DNA from: an uncultured bacterium
GTDB lineage: Bacteria > Bacillota_I > Bacilli_A > RF39 > UBA660
Direction: 5' to 3'
Assembly (NCBI GenBank): GCA_949292245.1
Contig: CASEYV010000001.1
Coordinates: 1-52,432, forward strand
DNA length: 52,432 bases
Shown: piece after piece, positions 1 to 8,781 of the stretch
Numbering within the stretch: position 1 is the first letter of the stretch
Layout of the letters: each line of letters begins with the position of its first letter
Made by a program: the position numbers and the translations under genes
The notes under the pieces: generated by a model
Told to the model about the DNA's origin: nothing
Databases searched by the model: none
The model's input: only the letters and a program-made list of their open reading frames with translations

Positions 1-1
1 T

Positions 2-688
2 TTTTATAATAATAATTATAAATTAAATTTAAATAAATCCAATCCATTTAAATATGTTGATGATAATGGAACCGAACATATTGTTGATACAATTAAATCA
101 TTAACGATAACTTCAGTTTCTTCAACAGATTGGGTTAAATTTTTTATATTTTTTAACATGGAAAATGAAGAATTTATTGAAATTAAAAATAATTTCTTTA
201 TATCAGTTAAATCTCCAGAAGCACAAGAAAATGATTTTTGGTTATCTATATTAGATAAAAATAGAATTTATCAATATGTAGGCGGAGAATGGATATTAAC
301 TAAATATCTTGCGATTGCGGAAATTGATATTGATGTAAATAACAACATTTTTATATACAATTATCCGATGATTGAAAATTGGTTTGATTTAACATATAAA
401 TTTAATTGGAAATCTACACCAAGTCAAAACATAAAATTTCCATATTCTAAATCAATTATTAATGTAAAAGATAAATTTTATGATATTAATTTTATTAATA
501 AAACAGAAGAATATGGATATAATATAGGAGATATTGCTCAACTAGCATTTAAACCTTTTATCTATGTTGATGATAAATTTATCGGATTTTTAGATGGTGG
601 TCAAGAATTAAAATTAATAAGTAAAGAAGATGGGTCAGAACAATTAATGACTAAAGAAAATTGGGATATAGTATTTAAAATATATTAA
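2..688 (+). CDS. virion-type protein, 5' end outside window
   Basis: The frame is open from base 2, so the gene starts beyond the left edge; an internal ATG at 158 is not the likely start. At least 228 residues are visible. The C-terminal part (YNIGDIAQLAF ... NWDIVFKIY) resembles the C-terminal part of the next protein (YNIGDIALL ... KWKLIFRIWR), so the two share a terminal domain. That sharing and the next two genes suggest a tail-fibre or baseplate-type structural protein. No enzymatic motif is visible. Confidence 0.7.
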   Translation, partial: FYNNNYKLNLNKSNPFKYVDDNGTEHIVDTIKSLTITSVSSTDWVKFFIFFNMENEEFIEIKNNFFISVKSPEAQENDFWLSILDKNRIYQYVGGEWILTKYLAIAEIDIDVNNNIFIYNYPMIENWFDLTYKFNWKSTPSQNIKFPYSKSIINVKDKFYDINFINKTEEYGYNIGDIAQLAFKPFIYVDDKFIGFLDGGQELKLISKEDGSEQLMTKENWDIVFKIY

Positions 689-698
689 GGAATTTATA

Positions 699-2813
699 AT
701 GAGAAATTTATTAAAACATGAATTTGTAGAAGGATTAGTTCCATTAGAAAATAATGGTGGAAACTTCGTATGTATAAAAAATAATGAATTAATATCTCAA
801 AATATTAATGACCTAAGACGTGATTTAAATACATCACCAAAATATCAATATAGTATAAATTCATGTCCTAAAAATTTTATTAAACCTTATGGATTTGTTG
901 CTGAAAACGAAACAATTACTATTCAACCAACATCTGTTAAAGATTCAACAAATAGTGTTGATATTGTATTAAAAGAAAAAATAGTTAAAAAAATCAATGG
1001 TTTATTCGAGCAAGGAAATTTAAAAGGTTGCAAAGATGATTCTTATACATCTTGGAAACAACCAATATTAAATTCTGATTCTAACGATTTAATTAGTTGT
1101 ATTCAAACAGAAGGAACAAATAAAAATCCTGCTTATCATTTAATGGATGGTATTAATATTATTACAAATGAATATGTAGATTGGGTTCAACCAAAATTTA
1201 CTGCAAATACATTAGTTCAAAATTTTGTTAATTATACTGTATCATCATCACACGGAACTGCTTTTATAGCATTTAATGGTGATAAAACAACAAAAGAAAA
1301 TGCTTGGTGGTCAAACCATGGTAATACAACTGATGCTAATCCTTGTTGGTTGGTATTTCATGCTGATAGAAAACTTTTGTTTGATAAAGTATTAATTAAA
1401 AACGAAATTGCAACAGCAAATAATTTTAAATCTGGATTTATTCAAGTTTCAAACGATAATACAAATTGGATTAATGTTGGAACATTAATAGGACAAAATA
1501 CAGCAGGATTAGAAATGACTTTTCCTATTAATACAAATGGTCAAGGATATTATTATTATCGTATATATTTTAATAGTAGTTTTAGTACATATGGTATTAG
1601 TTTACAAACTATTGAATTTCAAGGTAAAATTCAAAATAATTTAAATACTAACTCTTGGATATCTTCAACTGCAACTTCTAATGTTAAAATTGAAAGTAAA
1701 ATCCCTGTCATAATTAATTCTATTGTATTAGCTAATACAAATGAAAATAATAAAACAAGAAATATTCAATTATCAACTGATACAGACGTATTAGTGGATA
1801 ATTATTTTTGTAATCCCGATGCCAATGCTCAAAACTATATTAATATAATTTCTGATAAAAGAAAAGAATCAAAAATATTAAATCTCAAAACTTTATCTGC
1901 GTTTTTTGGTAATGAAGTTGGATTTAATGAAATGAATATTAATGCTAAAACAAGATATATACAACAAGATTCTGATATTAATATTTTTATGATAGCTTCT
2001 GAAGATTTAACAATGGTTGATATTATTGCTTCATATTTAGATGAACCAATTTTACCAGAAAATTTTGTTTATTATGGATTACTACAAAAAGTTCATACAA
2101 ACAATGATTCTATAACTGTAAATTCTTCATTCGGAAATGATATTTACTTTGATTTATCAGAATATCCTTTAACATATACAACATCATTAACTGAAACTAT
2201 AAATTCTTTAAATGAAATACATTTTGGTGATGATAATGAATTTACTAAATATTACATTTATATAAAAGATAATCAAGCAATAGCTCGTAAACAAAATTTT
2301 TATATTAATGTTCATAATTTACCAAATAATCCAATCATTGGCGATGTTGCTTTAATAAGTATTAATGCAAAATTAAAAATGGTAGAATATGATGGAAATA
2401 ATTGGGTAGATTTTAATGGTATTGTTATTGGAGAAGTATATCGTGAAAATAATAAAACTATTAAAATAATTCAATATCCTTGTAATAATAATTTTTATAA
2501 TAAATCAGTTTATAATAATATATGGAAACATGAAGAATTATATATAGGTAATCAGCAATACAGTATAAATCATAATTTATATATTGAAAATATTAACGAT
2601 TACAATTTTGATTGTTTATTACAATGTATTGAAGTAGATGCTAATTATAATATAGGAGATATTGCTTTACTTAATAATAGATTAAGTTATGATATAACAA
2701 CTGATAATTTTAATGCAAATATTGAAAATATTCAAGTTGTTGATAAAAATTCAGGTGGATTGGTTGATATTACTAAAAATAAATGGAAACTTATATTTAG
2801 AATATGGAGATAG
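699..2813 (+). CDS. large tail-fibre-like protein with discoidin-type domain
   Basis: 704 residues, starting 10 nt after the previous gene with AAGGAATTTATAATG. Residues of about 175-310 look like an F5/8 type C (discoidin-like) jelly-roll: a start like FNGDKTTKENAWWS, then a CWLVFHADRK strand, SGFIQVSNDNTNW and YYYRIYFNSSF. Such domains bind sugars or surfaces, and in phage fibres they are taken to bind the receptor. The C-terminus shares a domain with the preceding gene. Asn-, Ile- and Tyr-rich composition and repeated beta-type segments fit a trimeric fibre. The fibre role is inferred. Confidence 0.65.
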   Translation: MRNLLKHEFVEGLVPLENNGGNFVCIKNNELISQNINDLRRDLNTSPKYQYSINSCPKNFIKPYGFVAENETITIQPTSVKDSTNSVDIVLKEKIVKKINGLFEQGNLKGCKDDSYTSWKQPILNSDSNDLISCIQTEGTNKNPAYHLMDGINIITNEYVDWVQPKFTANTLVQNFVNYTVSSSHGTAFIAFNGDKTTKENAWWSNHGNTTDANPCWLVFHADRKLLFDKVLIKNEIATANNFKSGFIQVSNDNTNWINVGTLIGQNTAGLEMTFPINTNGQGYYYYRIYFNSSFSTYGISLQTIEFQGKIQNNLNTNSWISSTATSNVKIESKIPVIINSIVLANTNENNKTRNIQLSTDTDVLVDNYFCNPDANAQNYINIISDKRKESKILNLKTLSAFFGNEVGFNEMNINAKTRYIQQDSDINIFMIASEDLTMVDIIASYLDEPILPENFVYYGLLQKVHTNNDSITVNSSFGNDIYFDLSEYPLTYTTSLTETINSLNEIHFGDDNEFTKYYIYIKDNQAIARKQNFYINVHNLPNNPIIGDVALISINAKLKMVEYDGNNWVDFNGIVIGEVYRENNKTIKIIQYPCNNNFYNKSVYNNIWKHEELYIGNQQYSINHNLYIENINDYNFDCLLQCIEVDANYNIGDIALLNNRLSYDITTDNFNANIENIQVVDKNSGGLVDITKNKWKLIFRIWR

Positions 2814-2848
2814 AATAAATATTCTATATAGGATAAAAAGGTAATTAA

Positions 2849-3586
2849 ATGAGTTCAATTTATGATATTTCAGGTACAACATCAGATTCATTTTCAATGA
2901 ACGGTAAGTGTACTTTATTACAAGGTGATGAAGCTCCACAAGCATATCAAGGCTTAGATGGTGATGTTTATTTTCAATCAAATGGGGCTGTATATGCAAA
3001 GAGAAATGGCACTTGGTTAAACTTAACTGGTAATGCTATACCAGATGCTTCAACTGCTCCTGGATATTTCCTAAAATCAAATGGTGAAAACTATGAATTA
3101 TCAGATATTGGTGGTGGAGATAATACATTTACAGGTGATAATGTATTTGAAGGGGACAATACATTTACAGGTGAAGTTACTTTTACAAAACCTATAAATG
3201 GTATAGCTATGTATGCCTATTGGGCTGACTTAGCTGAATATTACGAATCTGATAAAATTTATCCAAATGGGACATTAGTAAAATTTGGTGGAGATAAAGA
3301 AATAACAATAGCTGATACAGAGGTCAATGCTGTCATTTCTTCACAACCAGGATTTGTACTTAATAGTGGAACAAATAATAATCAAGCAATAGCATTATGT
3401 GGTCGTGTTCCTATTCGTGTTATTGGTAAATGTAATAAATTTGATTATTTAGTATTATCTGATATTAATGGTGTTGCTTGTGTTGGTAATAATACATCAA
3501 ATAATATTGTTGGTAGAGCTTTACAATCAAAAGAAAAAGATGAAGAAGATTTAGTCTTAGCAGTAACACAATTTAAAATTAAATAA
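2849..3586 (+). CDS. tail protein with G2-type self-processing domain
   Basis: 245 residues; AAAAAGG precedes the ATG. A short tandem repeat lies near residues 90-110 (GGDNTFTGDNVFEGDNTFTGEVTF), like the trimeric repeats of fibre tips. The C-terminal half (WADLAEYYESDKIYPNGTLV, then GGDKEIT, GFVLNSG, CGRVPIRVIG) resembles the peptidase G2 / IMC autoprocessing domain of phage tail spikes, which folds the trimer and may then be cleaved off. I assign the family from this motif series only. Confidence 0.6.
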   Translation: MSSIYDISGTTSDSFSMNGKCTLLQGDEAPQAYQGLDGDVYFQSNGAVYAKRNGTWLNLTGNAIPDASTAPGYFLKSNGENYELSDIGGGDNTFTGDNVFEGDNTFTGEVTFTKPINGIAMYAYWADLAEYYESDKIYPNGTLVKFGGDKEITIADTEVNAVISSQPGFVLNSGTNNNQAIALCGRVPIRVIGKCNKFDYLVLSDINGVACVGNNTSNNIVGRALQSKEKDEEDLVLAVTQFKIK

Positions 3587-3587
3587 T

Positions 3588-3616
3588 TTGATTTATGATA
3601 AAAAATTGATTATTAT
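3588..3616 (+). promoter_or_regulatory. putative sigma70-type promoter
   Basis: TTGATT at 3588-3593, a 17-nt spacer and TATTAT at 3611-3616, in the only sizeable gap of the plus-strand virion run. It could start transcription at the gene beginning at 3652. Confidence 0.4.
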
Positions 3617-3651
3617 AATAATAAATATTGAATATAGTTGTGGAGTTAAAA

Positions 3652-4362
3652 ATGACTGAAAACGAAAATAAAAAAATTACCAAAGAAGATTTTATGGAAT
3701 ATATTTCATCATTTGAAGAAATTAATATTTCACACCATGATGAGAATGATATAATAACATTTTCTAATGATATATCAAATGAAAATTTAATAAAACATCT
3801 TGAATATATTTATAGTTATGAAAACTTACAAAAAGAAATTAATATTCTTTGTAATCTTAAGAATTTATCTTTAGATAAATTGATTAATGCTTTTAAGTAT
3901 GCTTTAAGCAGAGAAGATTTAAAAGACCCATTAATGCTTTTAAATATTATCGCAATTATTAAAAATGATAATACATTAGATGATTCATTTTTTGAAAATA
4001 AAAATATATTTATATCATCTATAGATGATATGTTAGATTTAAGAATAGGATTAAAATCTGAAATTAAAGCATTTAAAAAACAATTAAGTATATACTTTTT
4101 ATCATTATTTAAAACATATAATAAAACTCATTTTATGCCGTCTGATAATATTATCGAATTGCCAAATATATATAATGCAATTATGTTAAGCATTGATTTA
4201 TCTGTTATTTCAGGCATTTTTGCAACATCAGAATCTTTTAATACCGACGAATGTGTATATATAAAAGATGCTTACAAATATCTATCAAATTTGATGATGA
4301 AAAATGCAATTAGTATGGCATTTTTTAAAGAGTTTGTTGAAAATAATAATTTTTTTGAATAG
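3652..4362 (+). CDS. unknown protein in virion gene run
   Basis: 236 residues from the ATG at 3652, which is preceded by GTGGAGTTAAAA; an upstream TTG start is less likely. Acidic N-terminus, mostly predicted helix, no signal peptide and no motif I recognise. Its place between fibre genes suggests a structural or assembly (chaperone) role, but nothing in the sequence proves it. Confidence 0.6.
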   Translation: MTENENKKITKEDFMEYISSFEEINISHHDENDIITFSNDISNENLIKHLEYIYSYENLQKEINILCNLKNLSLDKLINAFKYALSREDLKDPLMLLNIIAIIKNDNTLDDSFFENKNIFISSIDDMLDLRIGLKSEIKAFKKQLSIYFLSLFKTYNKTHFMPSDNIIELPNIYNAIMLSIDLSVISGIFATSESFNTDECVYIKDAYKYLSNLMMKNAISMAFFKEFVENNNFFE

Positions 4363-4402
4363 GATGATTTAAAAATAAAATCAAAATTTAGTGGAGTTAA
4401 TA

Positions 4403-5104
4403 ATGACAATAGCTGTTGGAAATACAATTACTTATAATGATTTAATTCAGGACGCACTTACAAAAATAAAATCAAAATGTGCTAATATTGATGGTTTTGC
4501 TTCAAATGTTCCGGCTTCATTAAAAAATGGTTCAACAGTAAATTTTCATTCTCAATCTTTTACTCAAACATTAGTTCCAGCAATAGGATATAAATCTGTA
4601 GCAAGAAGTGCTCATACATCCTATATAAGAGGTACCGTAAATGATTCAGCTTTAACTACTGTTTCTTCTGATACTGTTAAATCAGAATTAGAAAATTTTT
4701 TATCTTCTCGTGGAGTATTAGTTCAAGCAGGAACATTAATTTCATTTAAAAATATGATGACATTTTATAATAATTTGGCTTCATTTTTATCTGCAAAATT
4801 AATTTATGTTACTAATGCTATGAATTCAGGTGTATTTATATTCTATAATCCATTAGCAGTCACATATCCGACAGTTTCTTTGACATCTGACAATACAGAA
4901 TATTCTTCTGAAGAAATAACAACAACAGTAACAGATTTATTAAATGCAGTTAATAATGTAAGCAATGTTCACTATGCTTCAACAACAATTTCATATGCTT
5001 GCTCTAGTTCTTCTAGTTCTTCTAGTTCTTCTAGTTCTTCAAGTTCTTCAAGTTCAAGTTCAAGTTCTTCAAGTTCAACCTATATTGTTTATATGGATAT
5101 TTAA
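4403..5104 (+). CDS. virion-run protein with C-terminal poly-serine tract
   Basis: 233 residues from the ATG at 4403, preceded by GTGGAGTTAATA as in the gene before it. Residues of about 200-228 are an unbroken serine run encoded by short TCT/AGT/TCA repeats, ending in a YIVYMDI tail. The N-terminal half (YNDLIQDALTKIKSKCANI) matches the start of the next protein (YESLRNVVVNWIKSNCSNI), so the pair arose by duplication. The stop codon overlaps the next ATG (TAATG). The function is unknown; a virion or fibre-associated role is inferred from position. Confidence 0.6.
   Translation: MTIAVGNTITYNDLIQDALTKIKSKCANIDGFASNVPASLKNGSTVNFHSQSFTQTLVPAIGYKSVARSAHTSYIRGTVNDSALTTVSSDTVKSELENFLSSRGVLVQAGTLISFKNMMTFYNNLASFLSAKLIYVTNAMNSGVFIFYNPLAVTYPTVSLTSDNTEYSSEEITTTVTDLLNAVNNVSNVHYASTTISYACSSSSSSSSSSSSSSSSSSSSSSSSSTYIVYMDI
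5000..5079 (+). repeat. serine-codon microsatellite
   Basis: TCTAGTTCT-type units repeat in frame, then give way to TCAAGT units. Units of 3, 6 and 9 nt keep the reading frame, so changes in copy number would alter tract length without frameshifting. Confidence 0.85.
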
Positions 5105-5676
5105 TGGCATTAGATTTAGTAACATATGAATCATTAAGAAATGTTGTAGTAAATTGGATTAAATCCAATTGTTCAAACATTGTTAATTATAATGGTATAA
5201 ATAATTCTGTTAAAAACGGTTATTCTTATCGAATAGGTTCAAGTTCTTCAGGTTCTGCTTATTCTGAACGAGCTAATGGAACAATATCAAGCCCATTAAC
5301 TTCAGCTATTTCAGCTTCTCAAGTTGATACTGATATGAATAATTTCTGGGCTTTAATTGGTTCTCCATCAGGAAATATATCGTCTGACAATTTCTATAAA
5401 ATAATTAATGATTTATGTTGTTTTTGTGCTACAAAATTAGCTTTTATTACGTCACAAAGTAATAATTCTAATGCATCATCTGTTAAATATTTAATTTATT
5501 GGACAAATAATAACAATTATAAATTTCAAGAAGTAATTTCAAGTTCATCATTAAAATTACATTTAATAAAAGCATCAGATGTAAATATGCTAATTAGTAA
5601 TTTAATTAATATGATGTGTACTATAGAAGGAACTATAAGAATTGTTCCTTGTAAATATAATTTTTCATTTGGATAA
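5104..5676 (+). CDS. paralogue of the poly-Ser protein
   Basis: 190 residues; its ATG overlaps the stop of the preceding gene (TAATG), which implies translational coupling. The N-terminus is similar to the previous protein and it has short Ser/Gly runs (GSSSSGSAYS) but no long Ser tract. It lies directly before the first radical-SAM gene, so it is one candidate substrate for that enzyme; this is inference only. Confidence 0.6.
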   Translation: MALDLVTYESLRNVVVNWIKSNCSNIVNYNGINNSVKNGYSYRIGSSSSGSAYSERANGTISSPLTSAISASQVDTDMNNFWALIGSPSGNISSDNFYKIINDLCCFCATKLAFITSQSNNSNASSVKYLIYWTNNNNYKFQEVISSSSLKLHLIKASDVNMLISNLINMMCTIEGTIRIVPCKYNFSFG

Positions 5677-5693
5677 TATAAAGGAAATAAAAA

Positions 5694-6620
5694 GTGGGTA
5701 ATATGGTTCAATACGCATGCTGGCCTAATTGCTGTAATGCTTGCGATTTTTGTTTAAGAAAAGAAAGAATTCCTTATACAAAAGAAAAACAATTATGGAT
5801 GCTAGATAAAATTAAAAGAAATTTGGATTATGTTGATTGGAAAAATAAATTTGATTTTGGAATTTCATTATTAGGTGGTGAACTTTATTTTATAACAGAT
5901 AAAGAATTACAAGATTCTTTTTTAGAATTAATAGATTTAATTATTGAAAAAGTTCTCAAAGTTTCTAACAATCCATATTGTCGTTATTCAACAGTAACAA
6001 ATGGATTATATAATCCAGAATTTTTATATAAGGTTATTGATAAAATATCAAATTCAGTTGGAATACAATATGTTGATTTAAATTTTTCATATGATTTAAA
6101 ATATAGATTTCATTCTGAAGAAAAACGCTTATTAGTTCTTAAAAATATTAATGAATTTCATAAAAAATATAATTATTGTGTTGGTGTTCAAATGATTTTA
6201 ACACAATATGTTATTGATGAATGGAAAAATGGAAGATTTGATGTAAATAAATTTATTAATGAAGAAATACCTGGTAATCAATTATGTTTTTTATATCCAC
6301 ACCCAATACAAACTGGAATACAGTTAGATGATTTTAATTTTAAAAGAAAAGATTTCTTAGAATTTATGAAATATTTAAAATTAACTAATTATAATGTTTA
6401 TGTTTCATTTTTACAATCAACAAAAAATTCTTGTACTTTTAAATATACTGGTGTTAAAGAAAGAACATCTAATGATTATACAGAAGAACCAAAATTAACT
6501 GATGGAAAAGAAATAATTAATGATAAATGTGGTCATTCTATGTTATATTCTTGTTATAGTGATAGTAATAAATGTGTATTATGTGATTTAGAAATGCTTG
6601 ATGAGGAAGTTTATAATTAA
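5694..6620 (+). CDS. radical SAM protein with C-terminal Cys cluster
   Basis: 308 residues. A GTG start at 5694 sits 7 nt after AAGGAA; an ATG at 5703 is the alternative. The CX3CX2C motif that holds the radical-SAM 4Fe-4S cluster is visible (CCNACDFC, residues of about 14-21), and LLGGELYF supplies the GGE SAM-binding motif. The C-terminus has a second Cys group (CGHSMLYSC ... CVLCDLEM) that could hold another cluster. Its closest relatives here are the proteins at 7274 and 12993. The substrate is unknown; the virion setting suggests protein or peptide modification. Confidence 0.8.
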   Translation: MGNMVQYACWPNCCNACDFCLRKERIPYTKEKQLWMLDKIKRNLDYVDWKNKFDFGISLLGGELYFITDKELQDSFLELIDLIIEKVLKVSNNPYCRYSTVTNGLYNPEFLYKVIDKISNSVGIQYVDLNFSYDLKYRFHSEEKRLLVLKNINEFHKKYNYCVGVQMILTQYVIDEWKNGRFDVNKFINEEIPGNQLCFLYPHPIQTGIQLDDFNFKRKDFLEFMKYLKLTNYNVYVSFLQSTKNSCTFKYTGVKERTSNDYTEEPKLTDGKEIINDKCGHSMLYSCYSDSNKCVLCDLEMLDEEVYN

Positions 6621-7270
6621 TGTTTTTAAATAATGAATATATTGTAATTATAGATAATAAAACAAAAAATCCCATTATTTATGGACAAGTAAAAGGATTT
6701 AAAACTTCGTACACTAAAGTTGAAAATAATAAATTTACACAATATCCCTTAAAATGTGTTTCTGTTGATGAAAAATATTTTTTTAATTTAAAAAGTAAGA
6801 AATTTAAAATAAAAAAAATAAATAACTGTCATCAGCTAACAGATATTAAAAATATTGAAAAAAATATTCCTAATGATTATGTAATTACTTTATGGAAAAA
6901 CGCATATTTAAATAATTCATCAGATGTATATAGGGAATTTTCATACAATGAAATTGATGAAGAAATTAAAAAATTAGTCTATACTTTAAATAAAATTGAA
7001 GGGATTGAAACTAAAACTAGTTGTTCTGGACATTATAAAGAACCATTTAATATATGCTTACAATTTTTTAATATGAAATCTATAATATTATTAACACATT
7101 TGATATCAAATAAATTTAATAATACATTATTATTAACAACCGACCCTATAATTACACAATATTCAAACGATTCAGTTATGTTAGTTTTAAAAAGTATCGA
7201 TATTGGTGAAAACGCATATAAAGAAGCAAATCGTTTAAATGATTATTTGGAAACAATGATAGAAGGATAA
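6620..7270 (+). CDS. unknown protein between two radical SAM genes
   Basis: 216 residues; its ATG overlaps the upstream stop (TAATG), so it is translated with the radical-SAM gene. A short motif, TKTSCSGHYKEPFNI (residues of about 134-148), stands out; SCSGH-type motifs occur in some nucleotide- and tRNA-modification proteins, but I do not assign a family. Its position suggests a partner or substrate-recognition factor for the flanking radical-SAM enzymes. Confidence 0.55.
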   Translation: MFLNNEYIVIIDNKTKNPIIYGQVKGFKTSYTKVENNKFTQYPLKCVSVDEKYFFNLKSKKFKIKKINNCHQLTDIKNIEKNIPNDYVITLWKNAYLNNSSDVYREFSYNEIDEEIKKLVYTLNKIEGIETKTSCSGHYKEPFNICLQFFNMKSIILLTHLISNKFNNTLLLTTDPIITQYSNDSVMLVLKSIDIGENAYKEANRLNDYLETMIEG

Positions 7271-7273
7271 AAA

Positions 7274-8230
7274 ATGGGAAAACAATTACAATTTGAATTA
7301 TGGCAAGAATGCAATTCATTATGTAAATTTTGTTATTTAGGTCGTGAAAACAGATTTACACCTGATAAATTAAAAAAATTAGCCTGTGAAAAAACATTGG
7401 CTAAAATAAGCGATTTGTCAAATTATCCTGAATATGATACTTTAGCATATTTAGGTGGTGAATTTTTTCAAGGTCAAATGAAAAATAATGAAGTTAAAGA
7501 ATCATTTATGAACTTAATGAAAAAAACAGCTGAATTGCTTAATAATGGTTATATCAATCATGTATGGATTTATGCCACTTTGACTATAGGAAATCAAGAA
7601 GATTTATATGAAGTTTTAAACTTATTTAAAGGTCATAGAGGAGAATTATGGATTTTAACTTCTTATGATACATTGGGTCGTTTTCATACTAAAAAAATGG
7701 AAGAAAATTGGTCGTATCATATGAAAAATATACACAAATTATATCCTGATATTTTATTTAATATAACAACTATTCTTTCAGAAGATTGTATAGACAAATA
7801 TCTTTCAGGTGAGTTATCTTTTCAAAAAATGATGGAAGAATATCATACAACATTTTTCTTTAAACAATGTGGTACTGCTAATAAATCAGTTGAAGAAATG
7901 AATAAAGAATTACCTCATTTTATTCCTCCAAGAGATAAATTTTTAAAATTTTTAGCAAAATTTAAACAGCAAGAATCTGATGAAATGTGGGATAAATTGT
8001 TTAATATTAAATATCGTGCGGATATGCTTTATAGAAATGCTAATGATGAAGAACATCAAATGCAAGCACAACAAAGATTCAAAAATGGTAAAGCTGAAGT
8101 AGATTTGAGCTATAATGGTCCAGAAGCTGATTTAGCTCCATGTGGTCATATGGCAACATATCAAGCATATAGTGATTGTAATGGTTGTGTAATATGTGAT
8201 AAAGAAATGATAGCTGAATTAATGCAATAA
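7274..8230 (+). CDS. radical SAM protein with C-terminal Cys cluster
   Basis: 318 residues, starting 4 nt after the previous stop. CX3CX2C is seen as CNSLCKFC (residues of about 13-20) after the pattern QFELWQE that it shares with the minus-strand paralogues. LGGEFF gives the GGE motif. The C-terminal Cys group CGHMATYQAYSDCNGC plus VICD parallels the 5694 gene. It belongs to the same expanded family as the genes at 11142, 12061 and 12993. The reaction is unknown. Confidence 0.8.
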   Translation: MGKQLQFELWQECNSLCKFCYLGRENRFTPDKLKKLACEKTLAKISDLSNYPEYDTLAYLGGEFFQGQMKNNEVKESFMNLMKKTAELLNNGYINHVWIYATLTIGNQEDLYEVLNLFKGHRGELWILTSYDTLGRFHTKKMEENWSYHMKNIHKLYPDILFNITTILSEDCIDKYLSGELSFQKMMEEYHTTFFFKQCGTANKSVEEMNKELPHFIPPRDKFLKFLAKFKQQESDEMWDKLFNIKYRADMLYRNANDEEHQMQAQQRFKNGKAEVDLSYNGPEADLAPCGHMATYQAYSDCNGCVICDKEMIAELMQ

Positions 8231-8259
8231 ATATTATTATAATATAATAAGGAATTATA

Positions 8260-8763
8260 ATGATTGATTTCAAAAATAACGGTAAAATTATTGATATAAT
8301 TAATAACGAAAAAGGTAATGATATTAAATCAATTATATTAAAAACAAATATAGAATTACTACCATTTCAATTTAAAGAGATTGATACAGATGTCACAATT
8401 AATTGTTCAGAATTATATGATATATGTCATATAATGTGTGAAATTGATAGTAATGGCAAAAAAGATTATTATATATACATGGAATCATTCACAATAACTA
8501 AAAATGATAATAATTATAAATTAATTTTGAATATTTTTAATTCTTTAAATGATACACAAATAATTCCAGAAGGAATAAAAATAGGAGAAATTCATAAATC
8601 TTATAGGGCAAATGATATTATAGATATTAATCATGCAACAGGAATTAATATTTATAATGATTCAGAAATATCTGTTAAATCTGTTGATAGTAAAACAAAA
8701 AATTTTGAATTAATGACAGAAACTGATGGAGAAAAATATTTAAGAATAAAATTAAGGGATTAA
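8260..8763 (+). CDS. unknown protein, last gene of plus-strand run
   Basis: 167 residues; AAGGAATTATA precedes the ATG. Mixed alpha/beta composition, acidic, no motif recognised. It ends 5 nt from the 3' end of the convergent minus-strand operon, within a shared terminator. Confidence 0.55.
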   Translation: MIDFKNNGKIIDIINNEKGNDIKSIILKTNIELLPFQFKEIDTDVTINCSELYDICHIMCEIDSNGKKDYYIYMESFTITKNDNNYKLILNIFNSLNDTQIIPEGIKIGEIHKSYRANDIIDINHATGINIYNDSEISVKSVDSKTKNFELMTETDGEKYLRIKLRD

Positions 8764-8781
8764 TTTTTTAATCCCTTTTTA
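8754..8781. terminator. bidirectional terminator between convergent runs
   Basis: AAGGGATTAA and TTAATCCCTT form a 10-bp stem with A and T tracts on the two sides, so it can work in both directions. It also covers the last codons of the plus-strand gene. Confidence 0.85.
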
